A stretch of 64,000 bases of DNA from Bombyx mori (lineage: Eukaryota; Arthropoda; Insecta; Lepidoptera; Bombycidae), in NCBI RefSeq assembly GCF_030269925.1, contig NC_085107.1, forward strand, positions 13,888,001 to 13,952,000, read 5' to 3'. The notes below the pieces were generated by a model, which was given only the letters and a program-made list of their open reading frames with translations, did not search any database and had not been told where the DNA came from. Shown in pieces: positions 40,850 to 51,988 of the stretch. Position 1 is the stretch's first letter; the number at the start of each line of letters is the position of its first letter. A program made the position numbers and the translations under genes.

Positions 40850-43800
40850 ATGGAGGGGTTTCTACACCATATGGCGCCGCAGTTTTTGCATCCTGCACTA
40901 CAGAGCTTCGGATGTGGCGCTTTCCGGCCTATTGGGGGTGCTTTCCACCCTCTGTACCCGGGCAAAGCCTTCGCTAGACATCTCGGAGAGCAATACGCGC
41001 TCGGCCAAAGCGTCGGACAAGCACTAAGGGTGACTATGATTTGAAATAGCTCGAAGTTAATTTTCGAATTAACTTACTGAGTTTGACACCATTTATAAAT
41101 TGAATTGAGAAATAAATTTAACCTTTTAACATTTAATACGGCGGCTATAAATTTTATTTAATCGAATATTAATGGTGCTATTCTATTTATTATCGTAAGA
41201 GCGTATTCTAAGCTTGATCGGATAGGCACAAACATTGCCTATTTCTGCCGCGAAGCAGTTGTGCATGCTTATGTCTCACGACAGGAAACGTTATGGTGTC
41301 TATGGGCTGATAGTTATACAAATCAGGTTGGTCGTGAGCCCGTAAGCTCATCAGTGCACCTAAAAATAAATAAAACGACTCTCACTAAATTGTTTAATTT
41401 ACTGTTTCAATTTCGAATTAGTTATTTTCAAAAATCGATTTCCAAATTGACATTTGCTGCAAGCGGCTCTGATTAATTTTTGCTAACTTTTATTTATTTA
41501 TGGCTTAGATGAGTGGACGAGCTCACAGCCCACCTAGTGTTAAGTGGTTACTGGAGCCCATAGACATCTACAACGTAAATGCGCCACCCACCTTGAGATA
41601 TAAGATCTAAGGTCTCAAGTATAGTTACAACGGCTGCCCCACCCTTCAAACCGAAACGCATTACTGCTTCACGGCAGAAATAGGCAGGGTGGTGGTACCT
41701 ACCAGCGTGGACTCACAAGAGGTCCTAACCAGGAAAACAAATTAAAATAGTAATCATTTCTAATGTCTTGGAGCGTTCATGATGCGTGAACTGTATAGAG
41801 CGTACGCGACGACACGAGTACTCCGCCGCTGTACCGACACAGTTACACGGCGCGCGACGACACAAGCTCGCCCGGTTCCGCCGCCTCCGCCTCCCCGAGG
41901 CCCTGCAAGGATGACGAGACACCGGCCGCGGCCACATGCACCGACTCGCATGATTTCTTTTCGCGTGAGTATTAATTAAGTTTACTGGTGGCAGGACCTC
42001 TTGAGAATCCGCGCGGGTAGGTACCACCACCCTGCTTATTACTCCCGTGAAGCAGTAATGCGTTTCGGTTTGAAGGGTGGGGCAGCCGTTGTAACTATAC
42101 CTGAGACCTTAGAACTTATGTCTCAAGGTGGGTGGCGCATTTACGTTGTAGATGTCTATGGGCTCCAGTAACCACTTGACACCAGGTGGGATGTGAACAC
42201 GTCCACCCATCTAAGCAATAAAAAAAATTACAACTCTGATACAGTACCGATACGACATGTACCGGTCGCCAGTCACCGTCCTCGTCGAACCCGTCGCTTG
42301 CGACGAAGGACTCGACGAGCGAATTAACCCACAGACACAGCCCACTGAGTTTCTCGCCGGATCTTCTCAGTGGGTCGCGTTTCCGATCCGGTGGTAGATT
42401 CTGCGAAGCACTGCTCTTGCTAGGGTCAGTGTTAGCATCACTCTGGTTTGAGCCCGTGAGCTCACTTACTAGTTAATGTTACGCTTAAATAGCCTCTCTA
42501 GGCTATCAACTTAGGTAGGAAAAAAAAAGTACCGGTCGATCATTGTCGGATCACAGATTTTCGCAATGTTAAGGCGATCTTCGTCCATGACCACTATCGA
42601 ACTCTATTCGTGGGAAAAATTATTTGTAGGTACATATACTGTTGTTTTTATGGTCGCCCTAATGCAAACACAACGATGCCCAAACATTAACCGTCGAACG
42701 TAGACATTCTCGCTCCGTACGTTTTTGTATTCGACCATATCGGATTAAAAAATACTTTTAACTTGTGTCCAGGCATTACTTTAAGTTGATATTTCATGAA
42801 TGTATGACTTAGGAAGAGAAAAAATAAACGAGTTCAAACGTTATTCACAACGCTATTCCTTACGAACATCGGTATTGATCAGAACGATTACATTTAACAA
42901 TTAGAATTAACAGAACCTAAACATAACATTAATTGTGAGGCGCACGTGGTTTAGTCAGCAATTGCATAGTTTATCAAGCTTTTGTTGTTTGCTAAGCCCG
43001 AATGCCTTCACACCATCGCTTTATTTATGACGCGATTATTGCGGTATGGTAATAAATATGGTTTGAGTATGTGTTATTTACTTGAAATTAATTAATTTAT
43101 TTATTTATTAGGCACACAATACACATAACAAGCTAAAAAGATACATAAAAAATAACAACAAGTAAAAAATCAAAATCTGGCTTGCAACATAAGCCATGTG
43201 CGCACGACTAAGCAAGCCAAATGGGCTGAATTTATACACAATTGTCCTTACAACTATACGACAAAACAACGCGATAACGAAAGCTAATCTAACTTATAAC
43301 GTAAGGAAAAAATTTTACTCACAATATACATTCAACATACAATACAAATACATAATCTGTTCGCCACTGAGCATTAGTACAAACAGATCTATGGCCAGTG
43401 TTCGTTAATGCAAACCTGTTTATTCCAGCTCAAGTCATTCTCAATATGTGTACCGTTTCATCTACATTTTGTAATTTTCATTATGTTTGCATGACAATAT
43501 ATTTGAATTACAAAAAACCCGAGGTTTCTTCTCGATTCTTTTGAATGGCGAAGCTGCCTTCTCAATCAATAATAAAGTTTCTTAGCTATAAAAAAGCCTG
43601 TGATTGCTTCCTTATTTTTTGTTTAACATCATAATCTTTAGCTTTGTAATTTTTACCGTTTATAAAGTTTGACGAGGTCTTTCACTTTGGCACGGGCTTT
43701 AGGTAGTAGACCTGCGTCATCATCTTTTGAGACCTCGTAATGAATTGCGTTGTCTACGTCTTCTCAATTGAGCCCATAGAACAAACGTGTACGCGTTTCA

Positions 43801-46800
43801 CAGCCGACGGTGAACGCAAATCGTCTTGTGGGGTATGCGGCGCGCGACTCGGTCCCGGCGTGGCTCAGGCGCACTTCCTGCAGGAGCTACAGCATTTGTA
43901 CAGCCTGAGCGCTCTGCCGCGGGAGACGTTGCCGCCCTCCCACGCACTTCAACACCAGGACGAGGATGCGCGGTGGGAGGTAACTGGGAAATTCCATAAA
44001 GCATAACACGTTGACTGCTTTGTCCGGTGCCCTACGTACCGCAATGAGCAAATTATTTCGATTTCTGTTACTAAGCGCATCTGGATTGCCTAGCTTTGCC
44101 TTCTTTTGTTTTTAATGCATTTTTTAGGCCTCTTAAGAATAGATTCATTTTTAATATCTTCAGATTCGTCTTTCGTATTCCGGCGTCTTAGTAAGAAGAT
44201 CGATGAGAAAAATCGAAATATTAATTACTTCAGTGCGCCATGTAGGACACCGGTGACCTACATGGCAGTCAACGTGTTAAGTGCTATATTTTTTTTTGTT
44301 GCTTTGATGGGTGGACGATCTCACAGCCGACTTGGTGTTCAGCGGTTACTCACCAGCCCATCAGTAATTTACAACCAGTAAATCAATCAGTAAATTACAA
44401 GGGCTGCCCCACCCTACAAACCGAAACGCATTATTGATTCACGGCAGAACTAGGCAGGGTGGTGGTACCTACCCGGACTCACAAGAGGTCCTACCGCCAG
44501 TTATAATTATAATTTTGCGGGCTTGATTTTTATTACACGATGTTATTCCTTAACCGTGGGAGTCGATCGTGAACATTTGTTAAGTAGGTATTTGATTAGA
44601 AAAATGGGTACCCGCCTGCGGGATTCGAACACTGTTGTATCGCTAGATACGAATGCACCGGACGTCTTATCCTTTAGGCCACGACAACTTCAGAACACTA
44701 TACAGTACGAGTAATACATTTGAAATTATGTGTATGGCTATGTTTTTCTCAATAACGATTATTAATGAATGTACTAGACTTCAAAATGAATTAAAGTTAC
44801 ATACATACTTTTTACATTTATTACTCGATTTTAAGAGGTCGTATAGGTATCAATTTTTTTGTTAGATAAATCCTGTGGATAAATCATACAATGTCCATCA
44901 TAAACTTTCGCGGATACGATTTATACTACTAATATAATATCTCGGAAATATATTAGTTACTCGGTGCTATATTGATTTGAAGTCGTCGTGGCCTAAAGGA
45001 TAAGACGTCCGGTGCATTCGTATATGTATATAGCGATGCACCGGTGTTCGAATCCCGCAGGCGGGTACAAATTTTTCTAATGAAATACGTACTTAACAAT
45101 TGTTCACGATTGACTTCCACGGTGAAGGAATAACATCGTGTAATAAAAATCAAACCCGCAAAATTATAATTTGCGTAATTACTGGTGGTAGAACCTCTTG
45201 TGAGTCCGCACGGGTAGGTACCACCGCCCCGCCTATTTCTGCCGTGAAGCAGTAATGCGTTTCGGTTTGAAGGGTGGGGCAGCCGTTGTAACTATACTGA
45301 GACCTTAGAACTTATATCTCAAGGTGTGTGGCACATTTACGTTGTAGATGTACATGGGTTCCAGTAACCACTTAACACCAGGTGGGCTGTGAGCTCGTCC
45401 ACACATGTAGGCAATAAAAAATAAAATTTCAACTTATACTAAAATTTAATGGTTTTTTTTTGTTGGCTCAGCTAATTAATTATGCAATGTTTTAGAAAAA
45501 TTGGTGATGCGTTAAAAATACATCTTCTGTTAAAACACTTCTTCGACTTCTTACAATTTCGACGGCCTTCTACGAGTCAAAATGAATAAAATATATAACT
45601 TTAATCTTAGACATACCAGCGTATTCGTGCAAATCGGCAGCGTCGCCTCAAGCTACGTACGAGGAAACGACACCACACAGTGGAGAGTATGCTTGGATAC
45701 GACTTAGAAGAGGAACGTCGGGAGGAGAGGCCACGCGAATCTCGACCTTATGATGCCGAAGATGAACCAGTAGACGTTGAAGGAGACTCGCTGGGCTGGC
45801 CTGAGGCGGCCATCAATGTTGACGGTAGCATATAATATTGCTGTAATTTTGAATAACTTCTATAATGTTTATCCACAGAGCTGCACCGAGTATTAGGATG
45901 AGCGGTTTTTTTACAGTAAGAGCTTCTTATTCGCGCTTCTTTCATTCGCGTTTTCATTATTCGTGGATTAAACAAATGCGACCCAATTCCTATATTCGCG
46001 GCTAAATATTTCTTTATTCGCTGATATAATCGGTACATACGATAAAGATGGTTCAATATGTAGGTGTCCAACCGAATATCCTTTGTAAACACGCTTTTCC
46101 ATATTCACAGGATACTTACGGAACATATACCCTGTGAGTAAAGTGCTTTTACTGTACTACAATGTCTATCATTATGAATGCATAGGCGTCGAATTTAATG
46201 ACGCTACTACATTGACCAACGCCGATCTAACGACCGAATTTTGTTGTCGAAGAGATTAAACTCACCCACCAGGTTTTAAATTGTCATCAAAGTCCTTAGA
46301 CGTGACATCGTGAGTTCCGTATATTGAGACAGCGGGACAAAGGCTGTGTAACTTTATATTGAGACGCCGAGACTAGCTCCTTGTGCTGCTAAAATGTTTG
46401 TAGCGTGCAACATTGGCACTACAAGTCATAGATTACACTCGGGTATCTTCGGGCGCATTCGGGCGCCATCGGAATCCCGAACACGCAAATGTCAGATGTC
46501 ATTAAATGTCAATCGACAAGATTCGCGCGCCAATTTAAAGTTTAACATAAAAACGTTAACTTCGTAATATAATATTATTAGTATCACCTAAATACCTAGC
46601 TTTTTTTTCTCCGATTGCTGTTAAGATTATAATACCGTACACTACCAAAGCATTATAAGTGTTTATAAAATAGTGTGTTTGACTTATACTTGGTTTGTTA
46701 TGTTCGTTACGTTGAAACAAATCCAATACTGGAATGGACCTTACTGGTGGCAAGATTTGTTTGTGTCTTAACATTATCTATATTTGCAATTTGTACAGAT

Positions 46801-47874
46801 AAAGAACAACGTCCCGACAGCGACAAGTTGCATATGAACTACGTTGAGGATCTCGAAATATCGAGCACAAACGACGCCATGCAGTCACCAGAACGCGTGA
46901 GGTATTTTAACACGTTGATTGCCATTCAGCTCACCGGTGCCTTGCGTGGCGCACTGAACTAATTACGTCAACTTTTGTTTCTAAGGCACCTGAATTGCCT
47001 AACCTTGCCTTCTTTTGGAACGAAGTTACTTATGGGATGATGTGGAAGGGTACCCTAAACGGGAAAAAACATCCGTAACGTATGATTTTTATTAGTAATG
47101 CACACAGTGCACGACTTAACTTTGTAATAACGTACAAAAAATAACATATTTTTTATCATTCATTGACTACGATCTCAGAGCGTTCTTTTGCGCAATACAC
47201 TAAATCTTATGCAAACAACTGTGAATGAAGTGTACCACATTAAGTTCGCACGTTACCGAATGACCGTGGGTTGTTGCGAAACCTCAAGTTTTATTTTCTT
47301 TATACCTCGAATAGAACTTTAATATTTTTATAATAAAGAACTTCGTTCCTATCCGGTGTCCCACGACACCGCACCTCTTTTTTGTTTCTTAATATACGTT
47401 TCAGTCTTTTAGGTCTCCTAGAAATAGATTAATTTACAATATCTTCGGATTTCATCTTTCCCAGTCTACTAGATATTCCGGCGATTTAGTAAAAGGATCG
47501 AATCTCTTCGAATTATTTACATGATTAGTTCAGTATTAAATTATTTACGATTGCGCTTAAATGCGCATATTATTATAATAGTGGAAACCATCACTGGAAT
47601 TGCAATAGATGCGCATCGAAACCTGAAACGATTCGAACGTGTCCCTAACAGGATCGAAACTCCGAAGCCGTTGGCGTTGGAGTGCACCAAGACGTGTGAG
47701 GGCCTCGAGCGTCCGGCCGAGGTGACCACGTCCGAGCCGTGGCCGACGACCGCGACTACTGCTGCTACGGCCACAGACGCTTGGCCGACCCTCGCCGCCG
47801 AAGCGTACATTCAGGCTACGCGCCACAAGATTGACGGAGAAAACATCCCGTCCTCCACAGACTCTCGCAACTAA
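40850..47874 (+). CDS. RNF220: RNF220-like E3 ubiquitin ligase, six coding exons; RING part not seen
   Basis: Exons: 40835-41029 (ATG at 40850), 41799-41964, 43804-43979 (or from 43780), 45611-45824, 46799-46901, 47652-47874. Boundary phases (0,1,0,1,2) agree and the 1062 nt give 353 residues before a TAA at 47872. Shared features with vertebrate RNF220, as I remember it: 'HPALQSFGCGAFRPI' near the N terminus, a CxxC...H zinc site (CGVCGARL...H) followed by 'LQELQHLYSLSA', and 'YQRIRANRQRRLKLRTRKR' in exon 4. RNF220 ubiquitinates transcription regulators and stabilises beta-catenin (family knowledge). The vertebrate protein is about 566 residues and ends in a RING finger; no RING-coding exon is visible downstream. 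Either it lies past the window or the last exon here is mis-ended. The region of the first coding exon follows a noncoding exon near 31640-31927. Acceptors of exons 2 and 3 are the least certain. Confidence 0.72.
41237..41372 (+). mobile_element. Decayed Bm1-like fragment
   Basis: 'cctatttctgccgcgaagca', 'tggtgtctatgggctg' and 'ggttggtcgtgagc' follow Bm1 order, ending in an A-rich stretch. It lies in the intron between the first two coding exons of the RNF220-like gene. Confidence 0.6.
41488..41732 (-). mobile_element. Bm1 SINE, 5' truncated
   Basis: T-rich start, then the reverse Bm1 body to 'acaagaggtcctaacc'. It ends 66 bases before the 41799-41964 exon and is an inverted partner of the copy at 41984. 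Confidence 0.9.
41984..42227 (+). mobile_element. Bm1 SINE, 5' truncated
   Basis: 'actggtggcaggacctctt' through the Bm1 body to 'catctaagcaataaaaaaa'. It starts 20 bases after the end of the 41799-41964 exon and is close to the reverse complement of 41488-41732. Confidence 0.9.
42269..42528 (+). mobile_element. LINE 3' end (BMC1/L1Bm-like) with 10-bp target duplication
   Basis: Runs from 'ccagtcaccgtcctcgtcg' through 'gatccggtggtagattctgc' to 'ggctatcaacttaggtagg' and an A-tail. The flanking 10-base direct repeat 'gtaccggtcg' at 42259-42268 and 42529-42538 is a probable target-site duplication, proving a retroposed insertion of a 5'-truncated copy. The family name is from memory. Confidence 0.82.
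42529..43779. other. Intron sequence, no other feature seen
   Basis: AT-rich intron of the RNF220-like gene between its second and third coding exons. Only a short TTTA repeat at about 43093-43112 stands out. Confidence 0.45.
44007..44276. mobile_element. piggyBac-like MITE, 270 bp, TTAA-flanked
   Basis: Terminal inverted repeats 'cacgttgactgc' (left) and 'gcagtcaacgtg' (right); right flank TTAA at 44277-44280, left flank ATAA at 44003-44006 (one change). The right end contains the self-complementary block 'catgtaggacaccggtgacc'. TTAA target sites are characteristic of the piggyBac superfamily. There is no coding capacity. It begins 27 bases after a splice donor of the RNF220-like gene. Confidence 0.78.
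44288..44691 (-). mobile_element. Bm1 SINE, nearly full length with internal rearrangement
   Basis: Reverse Bm1 from the T-run to 'cctttaggccacgacaactt' (the tRNA-like head). The middle is shortened and replaced by a repeated 'cagtaaat' segment at about 44360-44400. Confidence 0.88.
44979..45425 (+). mobile_element. Bm1 SINE, full length
   Basis: Complete from 'gaagtcgtcgtggcctaaag' to the A-rich tail at 45425, with a small 'tatatgta' expansion in the head. It forms an inverted pair with the copy at 44288-44691. Confidence 0.92.
45914..46154. mobile_element. pogo/Tigger-like MITE, 241 bp
   Basis: Imperfect inverted ends 'cagtaagagcttcttattc' and, reversed from the right, 'cagtaaaagcactttactc', each flanked by TA (45912-45913 and 46155-46156). 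The interior has repeated 'attcgcg' motifs, as in pogo-like elements. It is noncoding and lies in an intron of the RNF220-like gene. Confidence 0.6.
46155..46798. other. Intron sequence, no further feature seen
   Basis: Intron of the RNF220-like gene. It has somewhat raised GC at 46320-46520 but no reading frame or repeat that I recognise. Confidence 0.35.
46911..47533. mobile_element. Second piggyBac-like MITE copy, interrupted
   Basis: Starts after TTAA (46907-46910) with 'cacgttgattgcc' and shares with the 44007-44276 copy the blocks 'gattgccta..cttgccttctttt', 'ctaagaatagattcattttt'-like and 'gatattccggcg'. A 359-bp unrelated repeat (47018-47376) splits it. The right terminal repeat is missing after about 47533. 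It begins 9 bases after the splice donor of the 46799-46901 exon. Confidence 0.72.
47018..47376 (-). mobile_element. Unclassified hairpin repeat inserted in a MITE
   Basis: Shares its whole length, in inverse orientation, with 57489-57856. Read on the minus strand it starts with a hairpin 'ggtgtcgtgggacacc', then 'ggaacgaagttc', and ends with an inverted 'gaacttcgttcc'-type sequence. The uninterrupted MITE at 44007-44276 shows the empty site 'gccttcttttgttttt'. There is no coding capacity and I do not know its family. Confidence 0.75.
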
Positions 47875-47893
47875 TCGACACTTTGTCTTTTTT

Positions 47894-47925
47894 TTCGTCT
47901 GCCTACAAGGGCAATAAAAAAAAAA
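47894..47925 (+). mobile_element. Tail of the 'gggcaataaaa' element
   Basis: 'cgtctgcctacaagggcaat' and an A-run, the 3' end of the family seen at 14087-14208, in plus orientation just after the RNF220-like stop codon. Confidence 0.7.
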
Positions 47926-47987
47926 GTTGGGCAGCGGCTTGGCTCTGCCCCTGGCATTGCTGAAGTCCATAGGCGACGGTAATCACC
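47926..47987 (+). mobile_element. Second, 3'-cut copy of the 'gggcaataaaa' element
   Basis: 'gggcagcggcttggctctgc' to 'gcgacggtaatcacc', the front part of the same unit in the same orientation, placed directly behind the tail at 47894-47925. The order tail-then-front suggests a tandem arrangement or a rearrangement. Confidence 0.65.
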
Positions 47988-48450
47988 AGTGGTCGTTGTG
48001 GGTAGATTGATTTATATACTTGCGTCAAGATATTATAATATGGACATGCCATTTTATCCATAATGATAATTTTTGTAAATTGAAAAAAAAAAAAATTAAT
48101 CCTCATGGGATACAATTTCTATATTTATGAGATAAAGTAACAAAAAGCCCTGTCTAAGTTTTGTCTCACACGGACAAGCGTCATTTCTAATTCAACAGAA
48201 AGGGACAAAATACGGTGTAACTATTCCAAGGTGTTTTTGTATAAAATAAAATATCAAAAATCACCATTAGCTAGCACTGGTAGCGTAGATTAATATTATT
48301 AATACGTTTTTCACCTTAAACACAGATTCATGCTAATTTCAACATTCCGGAACACAATAAATATGAAGTTCCGGTATTTTGGAAGCATATCCATATTATT
48401 CTCTACGTTTGACGTCAACGACATTAAATCAATCTACCTACTCCGACCTC

Positions 48451-48513
48451 TAGTAATCACTCACCATCAGGTGGGCCGTGTGCTCGTCTGCCTACAAGGG
48501 CAACAAAAAAAAA
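48451..48513 (+). mobile_element. 'gggcaataaaa' element, 3' end
   Basis: 'aatcactcaccatcaggtgg' to 'cctacaagggcaac' and an A-run; a short 5'-truncated copy. Confidence 0.7.
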
Positions 48514-48559
48514 CATGGCGCCATATTTTCTTTGACGTCAAACGAACTATACTTAGTCA

Positions 48560-48881
48560 CAGGTGGTAGGACGTCTTGTGAGCCCGCACGGACAGACACC
48601 ACCACCCTGACTATTTCTGCCGCGAAGCAGCGATGCCTTACGGTTTGAAGAATACAGCAGACGTTGTACTAACAAACTTTTTTTTTATTGCTTAGATGGG
48701 TGGACGAGCTCACACCCCACCTGGTGTTAAGTGGTTACCGGAGCCCATAGACATCTACAACGTAAACGCGCCATCCACCCTGAGGTATGAGTTCTAAGGT
48801 CTCAGTATAGTTACAACGGCTGCCCTGCCCTGAGACTTAGAACCCATGTCTCGAAGTTGGTGGCAGCATTTACGTAGGGTG
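48560..48881 (+). mobile_element. Bm1 SINE split by another Bm1
   Basis: The first part (48560 to about 48677) runs to 'gcagacgttgtac'; the second (48831-48881) resumes with 'tgagacttagaacccatgtc'. The two parts are adjacent in an intact Bm1, so the minus copy at 48678-48830 inserted into this older copy. Confidence 0.75.
48678..48830 (-). mobile_element. Bm1 SINE fragment nested in an older Bm1
   Basis: T-run and 'attgcttagatgggtggacg' to 'acaacggctgccctgccc' on the plus strand, that is, the 3' end of a minus-strand Bm1. It sits inside the plus copy 48560-48881. Confidence 0.85.
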
Positions 48882-50678
48882 ACCACTGAACATCAAATCG
48901 GAATTGAGCTCGCACACAGTTAGTTTGAAACGAAAAAAAAAAGAACTTGATTCTTATTTCTCGAGATTAGAAAGTCGAAAAGAGGTCTGTTAACAAAACT
49001 TTCAACTATCATTTTTAAATGTGATTGTGCTTCTAATGTCACAAATACACACAAAAGTGATGTATGAAAATAGTGGTTATTAGCAGATGTTCCGATTTCG
49101 AGATTTAATGATAATAATTTGCAGGAGCCAAGGAATCTATTGGTTTTTACTAAACTGTCTTCAGAGCTTGCGATGTATTTCTTGTGTCAACGAATCTAAA
49201 TAAATAATGCGAACGAAAGCCTGCCCATGTGTATAGTTTAAAAAGTTTGGTGTTTTGTTTTGGTTTTACGAAGACTACTCGTAATTTTTTACCATACTTT
49301 ACGAAAAAAAAAATTATGATAATCTTACAATATACTCCGTAATGTAATTTAGATTTTTTATAATTAGATTTTGTGCAATATAATTATGTAACATATTATG
49401 TATTCACACACAAAGATACAAACAAATATTCTCTATTCATATCGCACACTGCTTTGTATTATTAAAATTTATTATATCATATTATAAACTAATTATTACG
49501 TACTGAGTTCTAGTATTAAATACTAACTAGTATATTGTTTATCCAATAATTTTTTTTGATATTAGGTAATAAAAAAAACCTTGTTAATTTTCTTGTACAA
49601 AGCGATCCTATTATAAATTATATTTAATATTGTTAATCATTGTAGTGTAATAGTTTTAAGTAAACTGTCTAGTTTTAAATATTTATGAAAATACAAAAAA
49701 AAAGCGTTTCTATAGAATATGCATGTTTAGTTACGTGCTCAGTAGAATTTTAGCTTGGCTTGAATAAAAACGTAGAAAAAAAAAACAATGATTGTATTAA
49801 GAAAAATGGGTCGTGAACGAAAAATTCTACAAGAATTCCACTTTGGATTTTTTTAAAGAACACATACTTTGTATAGGTAGATGTCATTCATATTTTTTCA
49901 AAGTAAGCACCGAGAAAAATAAAGTTACCTACATCAACATCAAACACAATTTAAGGAGTAATCTTGGAAGCACATAAAATAATTAAAACTTTTACATTAC
50001 GAGATCTCATTACTTTTTTCAAATATATATTAAACCGTAGTTAACAACGCACTAACTACTTTAGTTTCGATATCAGTTATTGGGACGTCAAATTAGAAAA
50101 ACAAAAAGAATTTTTCAGTATCACATTATATATTTGACACGATAATAACTCAGAAACATATATAAACGTTCAATTTTACAGACAATATTTTTTAGAGGAA
50201 ACATTACATAATAACGACAAACATAAAATAAACATATTACAACTTATTTAGTAATTTTAATCACACATTAATAAAATAACCATATATTTCAAAAACGTCA
50301 TCAATGAGTTATTAAAAAAAACGTCAAACTCATATCGTCGCAACATAAGACATAACACATACAACTTTACGTAATAGTATGGTCATTTAGGGTAGCAAAA
50401 CGCATCGGTGAAAATCTGTGGTATTTAGGTCACTGATGGCAGCGACACAACCCTGTTCTTAGATATTTACCATAATCGTTGTTTTCTATGTAGATGTTTA
50501 CCGCATTCACCAATCACGAGCAGTAAGTTAATTGCAACACTCTCGCTTTTACGTCACATACTTATCGCTTGATATTCATTATATGGATGGATGAAAGGCT
50601 AAGTACCTACTTGGTTTAAGCGGCATTTCGCTTAATACGCGGCATTTATCTTTGTAATTAAACATGGTTTTATTCAGT
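48882..50678. other. Very AT-rich intergenic DNA, no gene seen
   Basis: No exon, SINE or LINE tail recognised. I looked here for a RING-finger exon of the RNF220-like gene (CxxC...CxHxxCxxC) and saw none on the plus strand. Confidence 0.45.
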
Positions 50679-50974
50679 ACTAGCTGACCGGGCAGACTTC
50701 GTAGTGCCTCAATCGATATATAAAAGACCTAAACTTTTGTATAAAATAAACTTAAAACAAACAAAAGGAATCAGTCCGACGGGGGACACATCTAAGGCAA
50801 AACAAAATTGTTTGTTTTTATATAATTCCGAGCATTTTCATATTTATTTACCTTTCAAACCTTCTCTGGACTTCCACGAATAATTCAAGACCAAAATTAG
50901 CCAAATAGGTCCAGGCGTTCTCGAGTTTTGGTGAGACTAACGAACAGCAATTCATTTTTATATAATATATAGAT
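50679..50974 (+). mobile_element. Non-LTR-like repeat with conserved 3' end
   Basis: 'actagctgaccgggcagactt', 'aaaccttctctggacttcc', 'aagaccaaaattagccaaat' and the terminal 'attcatttttatataatat' form a unit I remember from many moth genomes as a LINE 3' region. No coding part is seen. Confidence 0.5.
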
Positions 50975-51950
50975 TAGCGTCAACATTTCCATGTTTTTAA
51001 TTGAACTTCAATTTAGTTTACTTCAATTAAATAAATGAAGAGGTTTTTTTGTTATATATTTTTTTCAAATTTTGAACTTTAAATAGCCTCTGTAAGGTTT
51101 CAAAAATGTCGCTTGAACCACATAGTCTTTCACCTCTCGATATGATCTCGGTAGGTTTGTTCGAAGCTTCCAAAAGTAATCAATACAGAAAAGAGTAATT
51201 CTCAGCGAAATTCAATAAAAGAAAATCCATATAGAACTGTTTCCTATTAAGCGAATACAAATAAATATACAACAATAAAAATGATAGAAAAAAGTCTGCT
51301 GCTAGTATCAATGAAGGTGTCATATGTGAAGAAATCCCTTAGAATGCGGAGGATATTTTTTAAATTCTAATCAGCCTACGGCGATTGGAATGCGAATTTG
51401 AAGCAGTAAAAAGGAAGCCGATTCAGCCGCTTCACGACTGTCCCAGACTGACTGGAGACTGTAATTATATGAGGTTTGTCGAAATTTATGTGGTCATATT
51501 CTGTAAGATCCACTAATAGCTCCAGATTAATGTTATCAGATTATCGAAGGCAACGAACAAAACTGCATATCGACGCTGGAATGACAAACGTGACTAAGCT
51601 ACAATAACTGCTTTGTACGTAAATGATACGCAATAACCATATTCAATGCGCAAAAAATATATATTTCTAGGTCTATTAAAATCATTTCAATCCTACAGTT
51701 AGATTCGTTAAAATAGAATTTTTTTCAGGTATTTCAGCTTTAAATCATTATTAGTCTACTGTAAAGTTCACGCATTGACGCTTAGTCACGTTTGCCTTTC
51801 AAGCATCGACATGTTTATGACCCCGAGTAACTCTAAAAATTTAAATCCAAACGAAAAATAGTTTCAATAGTATTTTTTCTTGTAATTTACTTCAAAAATT
51901 TCAAACAAAAAAAGACCAACGTAATACTGCCAATAAATTAAAAATTCACA
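50975..51950. other. Intergenic, no gene seen
   Basis: AT-rich sequence between the RNF220-like gene and the 3' end of the minus-strand gene; no exon or repeat identified. Confidence 0.4.
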
Positions 51951-51956
51951 TTTATT
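51951..51956 (-). terminator. Poly(A) signal of the minus-strand gene
   Basis: AATAAA on the minus strand (TTTATT on plus), 33 bases past the TAA stop of the terminal exon. Confidence 0.6.
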
Positions 51957-51988
51957 TCAAATCAAAATATATTATAGTACAGAACGAG

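Noticed and set aside
41725..42030. 101-codon minus-strand arginine-rich frame
   Set aside because: Antisense of a GC-rich coding exon joined to Bm1 sequence; the plus-strand exon has matching phases on both sides.
45748..46092. 114-codon minus-strand frame
   Set aside because: It overlaps a coding exon of the RNF220-like gene on the other strand and a pogo-like MITE; its serine-rich end is the shadow of that exon.
47557..47970. 137-codon minus-strand frame
   Set aside because: It covers the antisense of the RNF220-like last exon and a SINE tail; it has no splice support and composition follows the GC-rich antisense.
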